From an uncultured Terriglobales bacterium (GTDB lineage Bacteria; Acidobacteriota; Terriglobia; Terriglobales; Acidobacteriaceae): a DNA stretch of 12,419 nt. Positions 6,292 through 12,419 of the stretch are shown one piece after another; the first letter of the stretch is position 1, and each line of letters begins with the position of its first letter. Under the pieces are notes generated by a model. The model made no database searches, had not been told where the DNA came from, and worked only from the letters and a program-made list of their open reading frames with translations. Where the stretch lies: contig CATPBY010000544.1 of NCBI GenBank assembly GCA_955652845.1, positions 1-12,419 of the forward strand, written 5' to 3'. Made by a program: the position numbers and the translations under genes.

Positions 6292-8112
6292 CTAGGGAAG
6301 CTTAAATATCACGGTGACCTGGGTTTGAATTTCGATGGGCTCACCATTCAACACATACGGTTTGTACTTCCACTGCCGGACCGCATCCATGGCAGCGTGA
6401 CCCAGGCTGGCATCGCCGCTCAATAGCTTGACGTCGGTGATATTACCTTCTTTGCTGATATTCGCCTGAATCTGCACTGTGCCTTGAATGTGCATCTGTT
6501 TGGCGGTTGGCGGATACGCAGGTGCGACCCTCTTGACCAGCAGCCCTTGCGAAATACCCTGAGATAGCTTTATTTTCTGTCCAGCTGGCGCGGGAACATT
6601 TACCGGAGCCGCGCTAAGTATTCCCGAGATGGCCTTGTCCCCACTGTTAGAGGCGACGACGTCCGGAGCCGGCGCCTGAACTGCCTCAACCGAGGGGCCC
6701 TCGGCATGACTTGGCTTTGCGCTCTGGCTCTTGACGATTATGGGTTTATGAACCGGTATCTCCACGACATCCGGCTCCGAAGAAGAAGTCGTCGGGGTCG
6801 CGACACCGGCAGAAGGTTTGCTGACCGGAGCCTTGACGGCCGGAGCGGCGGCCACCGGGTTGCCCAGGTCAACTACTTCGGACGGGGATTGCGAGGGCAT
6901 CACAGGCGCTGCCTCCCGCTGGGACGCGCCTCCAGTTGCATTAGCGACTGGCTGCGCAGCCGGGGTTTCAGAACTGGAATGCATTTTGGTCCAGCCAAAG
7001 TATCCAGCAACCAGAATTACCGCAACCGCCGCAAACAGGAATTTCTTATTGCTACCTCCAGCCGGAGCACCTTTTTGATGTTCGTCGTCGTCCAGCGACG
7101 AGAAGCTGGGCGCTTCGACCTTTGCTTCCTGACCCCAGGCGTTGGAGGTTGGAGCCGGGAATTGTTCCGTCTCGCGCGGCGATGTTGAAACGGCGGCCGG
7201 TTTGGTTTCGAGCGGTTTAACTTTCAGCCCTGTTGCTTCCCGGGCGGGCGCCGTTGCTGCCCCGATACCTGAAGAAAAATTTCCAGCAGGCTTGGCGCTC
7301 CCCCTGGATGCATCGGATGTTTTTGCCGGTTGCGCAGCGGCAGTCGACTGACCCGCGGATTCAGCGGCGCGGCGAAGAGCGGAAGCCATGGGCTCAGATA
7401 GCGGCTTGGAAACTGGCTGCCAGGGATATTCTTTATTTCCGCCAGAAGCCGGTACGGGTAGCGTCGAAGAATTGGGTGTTGGCGAAGCGGCATCGGGCAT
7501 GTATTCCAGCAAGGTCGCTTCGGCTGCGTCCGGTTGCGGAGCAGCGTCCGCGTCAAGGTCGAAAGCGGAGGTGCTCGTTCCCGCGTTAGCGTTGGTCGCC
7601 ATCTGTGCTGAAAAGGAAGCCGGCAGAGGTTTCTGCGCAGCTACGCCAGGAACAAACTGGCGCGTGGGACTGGGGCCAGAACCAATCACGGATGTGGGTT
7701 TTTCGCTTGCAGCAGGGGCTGATCCCGCCGGCTTGACTGTTTCCGCCTTGCGCAATAAGCCGCGCGCGACTCGAAGCGTGCCCTTGGACTGCTCGATATT
7801 GATCGGCTTGGTGAGGACGAGATTCGCCCCGATGCGGAACGCTTTGGCCACTCCGGTCTGGCCTTCGACCATCGCTACCGAAAGCGAACTCTGATTGGGT
7901 CCGGAGTTACGCGCGCTCTTGAACAGCAGGGTTGCGTTCTGCTCGTTGTCGCAGTCGACCACCACGGCGTCGAAACGTTGGGCCATGAGCCGCTTGACTG
8001 CCCCAAAGGGCTCGGAGCAGGGTTCAACCGTGAATTCCAGTTCGCTCAGGACCTGGGTCACTAGGCGAGCCGTCTTATCGTCTGGGCAGAACAATAGCGC
8101 TTGGTAACTCAT
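6292..8112 (-). CDS. Receiver-like domain / transmembrane / TonB C-terminal fusion protein (larger paralogue)
   Basis: The protein has 606 residues. Residues 1-122 form a response-regulator receiver-like domain with the acidic pair D11 and D12, D53 in VVVDCDN as candidate phospho-acceptor, and K102 in VLTKPI; the usual Thr/Ser after beta-4 is not evident. Residues 125-355 are an Ala/Pro/Ser-rich linker ending in FSSLDDDE. One transmembrane helix (358-376, KKFLFAAVAVILVAGYFGW) follows, then a second Pro/Ala-rich stretch. The C-terminal TonB domain (about 526-606) shows YPPTAKQMHIQGTVQI, GNITDVKLLSG, AVRQWKYKPY and NGEP. The expected topology puts the receiver in the cytoplasm and the TonB domain in the periplasm, where TonB contacts outer-membrane transporters. 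ExbB/ExbD are not in the window. The start ATG has AGGA 8 bases upstream and aligns with the paralogue's start; an in-frame start at 8148 is less supported. Confidence 0.9.
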   Translation of the reverse strand: MSYQALLFCPDDKTARLVTQVLSELEFTVEPCSEPFGAVKRLMAQRFDAVVVDCDNEQNATLLFKSARNSGPNQSSLSVAMVEGQTGVAKAFRIGANLVLTKPINIEQSKGTLRVARGLLRKAETVKPAGSAPAASEKPTSVIGSGPSPTRQFVPGVAAQKPLPASFSAQMATNANAGTSTSAFDLDADAAPQPDAAEATLLEYMPDAASPTPNSSTLPVPASGGNKEYPWQPVSKPLSEPMASALRRAAESAGQSTAAAQPAKTSDASRGSAKPAGNFSSGIGAATAPAREATGLKVKPLETKPAAVSTSPRETEQFPAPTSNAWGQEAKVEAPSFSSLDDDEHQKGAPAGGSNKKFLFAAVAVILVAGYFGWTKMHSSSETPAAQPVANATGGASQREAAPVMPSQSPSEVVDLGNPVAAAPAVKAPVSKPSAGVATPTTSSSEPDVVEIPVHKPIIVKSQSAKPSHAEGPSVEAVQAPAPDVVASNSGDKAISGILSAAPVNVPAPAGQKIKLSQGISQGLLVKRVAPAYPPTAKQMHIQGTVQIQANISKEGNITDVKLLSGDASLGHAAMDAVRQWKYKPYVLNGEPIEIQTQVTVIFKLP

Positions 8113-8214
8113 ACGTCGCATCCTAGGTAGAGTGGTTCGACCCAGCAAGTAACGAAAGTAATTGCCAGTCTTAAATTTGTGTTAGTGGCCGCGACTAGAG
8201 ACAGATCCGCCCTG

Positions 8215-9693
8215 CTACGGCGAAGAAGCCTGGAAGCGCACGGTGACTTGCGTCTGGAAATTTACAGGTTGGGCATTGGAATAGTAAGGCTCGTACCGCC
8301 ATTGCTTGACCGCTTCGACGGCGGATTCCGCCAGTTGCGCGTTTCCGCTTATTACGCGAACCGAATCGACGCTGCCGGTTGAGTTGACCGAGGCCAGCAT
8401 AACAACAGCTCCCTGAATACCTTTGCGGCGAATCGCGTAGGGATAAATCGGCCGGACTCGGTAGGAAACGTGTGCGTCGGCCAGGTCCTCAGGGACGAGC
8501 AAAAGGCCGCTGGCATTTTCTTTGTGTTGTGCTGCGGATGCAGGAAGAAGGACGGGAGTGGTGCCGTTAGTCTTATTGTCTTGTCCCCTAAATCCTGTAA
8601 CAGGGGCGGCTTGGGCGGGCGCGAACCCGGCGGCGAACGGACTTGAGGTTGAAGACGTGGCGGGCAACGCGCTGGTGTCTGCCGCCGCGCTCGCAGTGGG
8701 CCCAATAGCTGCGTTCGCGGGCTGGGTGTAGGTGGAAGCATTCTGGGACTTTACAGGCTGAGGGGGCGTTGGAACTGGCCTGGGGGTTGCGCTGCTTCCG
8801 GCGATGATGGCGTGCAGGCTTTGGTACTGCGACAGCATTGCATCGTGAAAGGAAGGCAGCGTCAAGAAAGCGGCATAAATTCCCGCCGCGACCAGGAGCA
8901 TAAAGACACCGCCAAGTAAGTATGGACTCGACTTCCGTTTTGGCCCGTCCAGGGTGCTGAATAATGGCGATGATACGGACTGGCGAGGCGATGAATGTTC
9001 CTCGCGGGAACCCGCGGAATGACTCGGTTTAGCGGAAGCTTCCGTGGGCCCTAACCATAGAGGGGCGGCAGCTTCAGGCAGTGAAATGCGCGGCGGCGAT
9101 TTAACTGGCGCTGATGGTGCTTCTGGAAGCAGACTGATCCCGGCGTTGGCGGATGGAAGCGGCGGCGCGCCGTGAGCGCCAGGTTGCGGGACAGCCGGGT
9201 TGAACGATTGCACAGCGACAGACTTTCGGGCATCGCTGACCATTGTTCGATCCGGACGGAAGTTCTGACTATGTACAGGCGTCACGCCGCTGTGTGACGC
9301 ACCGGCGGATGCTTTGCCATCAGCCTCCTTGCGCTGCATGGCGATCGCGTTGCGAAGAGTGCTTCTCGCTCCCTCGAGCGAAACTGGTTTAGTCATCACC
9401 AGGCGGGCTCCGAGACGGAACGCGGTGGGCACTCCTGCCTTGCCATCGACAATGGCGATGGTCATCGAGGCCTGGTTAACGCTTGACCGGCGCGCTGTCT
9501 CCAGCACCAGCGTGGCATTCGGCACATTGTCACAATCGACCAGAATTGGATCAAAGCGCTGGTTCGCTAACCGTCCTGACGCGCCGGAGGGATCGGGAAT
9601 AGTTTCAAAACTGATTTCCAGCTCGCCGAGGACCTGGGTGATTGCCTCGATCGCTTTCGCATCGCTGCACATGAGGAGCGCACGTGGGAGCAT
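8215..9693 (-). CDS. Receiver-like domain / transmembrane / TonB C-terminal fusion protein (smaller paralogue)
   Basis: This 492-residue protein has the same architecture as its downstream neighbour. Its receiver-like domain (1-122) shares the VDCDN motif with D53, the NATL stretch, an AFRLGARLVMTKP segment with K102, and D11. The second pocket Asp is Ala12, so metal binding and phosphorylation may be weaker. A Pro/Ser/Ala linker ends in FSTLDG, echoing FSSLDD in the paralogue. The transmembrane helix is at 258-279 (YLLGGVFMLLVAAGIYAAFL). A periplasmic Ala/Thr/Pro-rich linker leads to the TonB domain (411-489) with YPYAIRRKGIQGAVV, GSVDSVRVISG and AVKQWRYEPY. The ribosome-binding site is weak, but the ATG aligns exactly with the neighbour's start, ten residues before D11. 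The two genes are separated by 102 bases with no clear terminator, so they may be co-transcribed after a tandem duplication. Confidence 0.9.
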   Translation of the reverse strand: MLPRALLMCSDAKAIEAITQVLGELEISFETIPDPSGASGRLANQRFDPILVDCDNVPNATLVLETARRSSVNQASMTIAIVDGKAGVPTAFRLGARLVMTKPVSLEGARSTLRNAIAMQRKEADGKASAGASHSGVTPVHSQNFRPDRTMVSDARKSVAVQSFNPAVPQPGAHGAPPLPSANAGISLLPEAPSAPVKSPPRISLPEAAAPLWLGPTEASAKPSHSAGSREEHSSPRQSVSSPLFSTLDGPKRKSSPYLLGGVFMLLVAAGIYAAFLTLPSFHDAMLSQYQSLHAIIAGSSATPRPVPTPPQPVKSQNASTYTQPANAAIGPTASAAADTSALPATSSTSSPFAAGFAPAQAAPVTGFRGQDNKTNGTTPVLLPASAAQHKENASGLLLVPEDLADAHVSYRVRPIYPYAIRRKGIQGAVVMLASVNSTGSVDSVRVISGNAQLAESAVEAVKQWRYEPYYSNAQPVNFQTQVTVRFQASSP

Positions 9694-9729
9694 GGCCGAT
9701 GCTACGAAGCGCTCAGCTGCAGAGGCAAG

Positions 9730-9741
9730 TTACTGTAGTAA
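9730..9741. promoter_or_regulatory. Short palindrome upstream of the smaller receiver-TonB gene
   Basis: TTACTGTAGTAA has 5-base arms (TTACT/AGTAA) around GT and lies 36 bases upstream of the ATG, in the 88-base gap after the channel gene. It could be an operator. No matching -35/-10 pair was found beside it, so the evidence is the symmetry and position alone. Confidence 0.2.
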
Positions 9742-9781
9742 GTTTGGCCTGGCTTTTCGACCTGTTCTCTGCAACCACCCC

Positions 9782-11548
9782 TCACTTGGTCTTACTGAGC
9801 AGCGCTGAGTCCGATGGTGGATACGGTAACGAGTTGCTGAATCCGGCGATATCGGAAGCGGCAAAGTCGGGAAACGGCAGTTTGCTGCCTTCTCGCCACT
9901 GTTGCACTTCCCGCATTGCAGCCGCGGTTTTCTCTCTGTCCAATCCTGGATCGCGTCTCAGATACAACGTGCTGGAGGGCGCCGCCAGACTGGTGCCAGA
10001 TGCATTGATGATGTCCATGATCCGGAAAAGAAGATCTTCCTGAATGGCAAGGTATTCGCCGCCGAAATCGCGGGTAAGTACATAGCAAAATATTTCCAGT
10101 GACAGAGCTCCGGCGTCAAATCCAATGAAGCGAATGCGTGCGCCGCTGGTTTCCACCTTGGGATGCTCGTAAAAGAGCCGCCGAACCTGGGCCAGCACGT
10201 AGCGCAACTGGTCTGACGAAGTTTCGCCGCGCAACGAAATCTTGATGTTGAAGAGAATCTTGTCACGGCGGCTGAAGTTCTCCACGTTCATGGTGGCTAG
10301 AGAGCCATTGGGGATGTACAGCTCAGTGCGCTCATTAGTTCGTACCCGGGTGGAGCGCAGGCTGATGTCCTCGACCGTGCCTGAGCGGTCGCCGAAGCGG
10401 CAGAAATCTCCCACGCGGATAACTTCATCGCCCAAAACCGACACGCCACCGAAGAGGTTTTCAAGCGTTTTCTGCGCGGCGAACGCAATCGCGATTCCGC
10501 CGATTCCAATTCCCGCCAGGGCTGTAGACAGGTTGAAGCCCAGAGCGCCGAGGACGGCGAACGCGGCGATGATGACAATCAGGGCTTTGAGCAGGCGCTG
10601 TCCCAGAAGCATCAGCGAGCCCATGCCCATGCGTCCTGAAAGCACGGCGCGAGCACGCACTCGCTGCATCAGGCGCTCGGCGAGCCGCCACACCAGCCAG
10701 TTGAGCCCGACAATCAGGACGACCTTGGTCACCTGCTGGTAATAGTGACGGTGCAGCAAAGGTATGCCCAGATACGCAACTATGGCGCGGTGAATCCAGG
10801 TACCGACGAACAACCACAGCGGCGTGGAAGCCGCGGCCCAGCCAGTAACTTGTGCATGTTGGCGGAAGCGTGACCAGAATCTCCTGGGCAGCGACGCGAG
10901 TTGAAGCAGCAGCCAAGCCAGGCCTGCAGCCACGGGCACAGCAGCCAGCAGCGCCAGCCACTGCCAGAGCGGCATTCCCAGCAACACAATATGAACTAGA
11001 GAATGGGGAAGGTAGGCCTCTACCTGATGCACCTGGGCCTGATCGTACAACTCAGGAACCTTCGCCAGGGTGTCGGAGGAGATCAACCAGATCCGCCTGG
11101 CATTTGCATCCATAACCCTGACGACGATCAGGTCGGCTTCAAGGTCACCTGCAGCCAGCGTGCCAATTTTCTGCTGGCCGAAGGGAACGCCCTCTTGCGG
11201 GGTTCCCTCAGGTTGGTCGCTGAGCCGCGTCAGGTTACCGACAAATGCGCGGTCCTCCACCACCTTCAACTTGCGGGCGAGCTCCTCTCCTTCCGCCTGC
11301 CGCTTGGTTGCGCTCATTTGCAGGTACTGAGCGGCGGTCGAGTAATTGCCCGCTTGAGCCGCGTGCAAGAAGCCGAAAAGCGTACCGCTTGGGGTTTCGC
11401 GCCCGAGGGGATCGGCAGGGGCCGTTTCCTTCGCGGTTTGTCCGGAGGGGCTCAGAATTTGCTGGGCAAGCGAACCTTGCCCGGCCGCCGGCAGACAGAT
11501 GGTCAAGCAGGCCACAGACAAGAGGACTCGCTGCAACTTTGCGATCAT
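9782..11548 (-). CDS. MscS-family mechanosensitive channel with N-terminal extracytoplasmic domain
   Basis: This is a 588-residue small-conductance mechanosensitive channel-type protein, expected in the inner membrane to release solutes on osmotic downshock. The ATG has GGAGG 5 bases upstream and begins a clear signal peptide (MIAKLQRVLLSVACLTICLPAAG). A soluble region (about 27-180) contains TLFGFLHAAQAGNYSTAAQYLQ, seemingly helical repeat-like. Hydrophobic segments follow near 184-218, 238-262, 273-291 and 312-337. The pore helix TM3 (341-367) is Gly/Ala-rich: ALAGIGIGGIAIAFAAQKTL. The MscS beta domain follows with GDEVIRVGDFCRFG (373-386), GTVEDISLRSTRVRT and YIPNG. The C-terminal alpha/beta domain runs to about 530, then a short tail. 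It is larger than E. coli MscS (286 residues) because of the extra N-terminal part. It lies 108 bases after the lpd stop. Confidence 0.93.
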   Translation of the reverse strand: MIAKLQRVLLSVACLTICLPAAGQGSLAQQILSPSGQTAKETAPADPLGRETPSGTLFGFLHAAQAGNYSTAAQYLQMSATKRQAEGEELARKLKVVEDRAFVGNLTRLSDQPEGTPQEGVPFGQQKIGTLAAGDLEADLIVVRVMDANARRIWLISSDTLAKVPELYDQAQVHQVEAYLPHSLVHIVLLGMPLWQWLALLAAVPVAAGLAWLLLQLASLPRRFWSRFRQHAQVTGWAAASTPLWLFVGTWIHRAIVAYLGIPLLHRHYYQQVTKVVLIVGLNWLVWRLAERLMQRVRARAVLSGRMGMGSLMLLGQRLLKALIVIIAAFAVLGALGFNLSTALAGIGIGGIAIAFAAQKTLENLFGGVSVLGDEVIRVGDFCRFGDRSGTVEDISLRSTRVRTNERTELYIPNGSLATMNVENFSRRDKILFNIKISLRGETSSDQLRYVLAQVRRLFYEHPKVETSGARIRFIGFDAGALSLEIFCYVLTRDFGGEYLAIQEDLLFRIMDIINASGTSLAAPSSTLYLRRDPGLDREKTAAAMREVQQWREGSKLPFPDFAASDIAGFSNSLPYPPSDSALLSKTK

Positions 11549-11656
11549 GTTTTCCTCCCGGGAAAGCGAGCGTGTCAGCAGGGTGCACGCCCGAGCATGA
11601 AAAAGAAATGTTCGCAGCAGAAGCATCATTGTACCGGATGGTTCGGATCCCCAGAT

Positions 11657-12419
11657 TCAGCGGGATTTCGGGCGATAGACGTGGGTGCTGGTGCCTAAAA
11701 AGACTTCGGCAGATTCCATCAGGGTCTCCGACAGCGTGGGATGCGGATGGATGCTGAGAGCGATATCGGTGGCGGTTGCGGCCATCTCGATTGCGAGAAC
11801 ACCCTCGGCGATCAGCTCTCCAGTTCCCGCGCCCACAATCCCAACTCCCAACACGCGCTCCGTCTTCGGATCGAGAATGAGCTTGGTCATGCCTTCAGGA
11901 CGATCGAGCGTAATGGCGCGGCCTGACGCGGCCCAGGGAAACCTTGCGACCTTGATCTCGCGGTTTTCCTTCTGCGCCTGATTTTCGGTTAGTCCGCACC
12001 ATGCGATTTCAGGATCGGTGAAGATCACGGCCGGAATGGCGTTCGGTTCAAACGCCACTTTGTGTCCGGCAATCGCCTCCACGGCGGTGCGCCCTTCGTG
12101 GGAAGCCTTGTGAGCGAGCATGGGTTCGCCAACGACGTCGCCCATGGCGTAGATCGACGGGTCGTTCGTCTGCAATTGTTTGTTGACCTGGATGAATCCC
12201 CGGGGGCCGACCTTGACTTGAGTTTTCTCCAAGCCAGGAATGTCGGAATTCGGTTTGCGTCCCACTGAAACCAGAACTTTATCGAAAAGTTTCTCGCGTT
12301 CTTTTAACTCGGGACCGTCGAACGCGACTCGAAGCCCACCCGATTCTTCTTTCATCGCGGAAACGGTGGTATTGAGAAGAATAGAATCGAAGATCTTTTC
12401 CATTCGCTTATGCAGAGGC
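11657..12419 (-). CDS. lpdA: Dihydrolipoamide dehydrogenase (E3), C-terminal part
   Basis: This flavoprotein reoxidises dihydrolipoamide in 2-oxoacid dehydrogenase and glycine-cleavage complexes, passing electrons to NAD+. Only the C-terminal 250 or so residues are in the window. The frame is open to the edge, continuing upstream of the internal ATG as PLHKRMEKIF. Visible are the end of the NAD-binding domain (VLVSVGRKPNSDIPGLE), the FAD-contacting YAMGDVVG, and the dimerisation domain with VIFTDPEIAWCGLTE. The C-terminal active-site signature HPHPTLSETLMESAE holds the His-Glu pair of the family. The redox disulfide and FAD-binding N-terminus are outside the window. The HPHPTLSE ending favours lipoamide dehydrogenase over mercuric or glutathione reductase. 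Confidence 0.94.
   Translation of the reverse strand, partial: PLHKRMEKIFDSILLNTTVSAMKEESGGLRVAFDGPELKEREKLFDKVLVSVGRKPNSDIPGLEKTQVKVGPRGFIQVNKQLQTNDPSIYAMGDVVGEPMLAHKASHEGRTAVEAIAGHKVAFEPNAIPAVIFTDPEIAWCGLTENQAQKENREIKVARFPWAASGRAITLDRPEGMTKLILDPKTERVLGVGIVGAGTGELIAEGVLAIEMAATATDIALSIHPHPTLSETLMESAEVFLGTSTHVYRPKSR

Noticed and set aside
9718..9773. Inverted repeat TGCAGAG/CTCTGCA in the gap after the channel gene, considered as a terminator
   Set aside because: The arms are only 7 bases, the loop is 42 bases and no T-run follows; likely chance.
11628..11633. TACAAT on the minus strand as a -10 box for the channel gene
   Set aside because: No acceptable -35 hexamer lies 16-18 bases upstream (the site reads ATCTGG), so it was not listed as a promoter.

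Overview
The window comes from a moderately GC-rich bacterial chromosome. I infer an Acidobacteriota member, probably Terriglobia. The reasons are the style of the receiver-like and PilZ-like regulatory proteins, the TonB proteins with long Ala/Pro linkers, and the lpd/mscS/uvrB housekeeping neighbourhood. This rests on general recognition of protein style, not on a search. No RNA genes, insertion sequences, CRISPR arrays or phage genes were seen.

Left part (1-3983, all + strand): a regulatory island. It opens with the C-terminal half of an NtrC-type sigma-54 activator. A 234-base intergenic region follows, holding tandem imperfect palindromes and, about 75-100 bases further on, a GG-N10-GC sigma-54-like promoter. 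Four tightly packed genes come next: a small PilZ-like protein, an unrecognised 348-residue protein (ATGA overlap with the PilZ gene), a degenerate receiver fused to a histidine-kinase H-box helix without an ATPase domain, and a CheR-type methyltransferase. The Shine-Dalgarno sequence of the methyltransferase lies in one arm of a perfect 9-bp inverted repeat. This looks like a signalling operon built from partly inactivated two-component and chemotaxis parts, plausibly driven by the activator next to it.

Middle (4091-6208): uvrB on the minus strand, convergent with the island. A GC-rich hairpin separates the two 3' ends, and a TATAAT box with a palindrome over the -35 position lies upstream of uvrB.

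Right part (6231-12419, minus strand): in transcription order, a partial lpd (dihydrolipoamide dehydrogenase), an MscS-type channel with a signal peptide and an extra N-terminal domain, and two adjacent paralogues with an unusual architecture. Each paralogue has an N-terminal receiver-like domain, a low-complexity linker, one transmembrane helix, a periplasmic linker and a C-terminal TonB domain. A hairpin followed by a T-rich stretch closes this run. Gaps between these genes are about 90-110 bases, so co-transcription is possible but not proven.

The most novel material is the receiver-TM-TonB pair, which suggests cytoplasmic control of an envelope energy-transducing protein. Next are the island of kinase-less signalling proteins and its cis-regulatory sequences.
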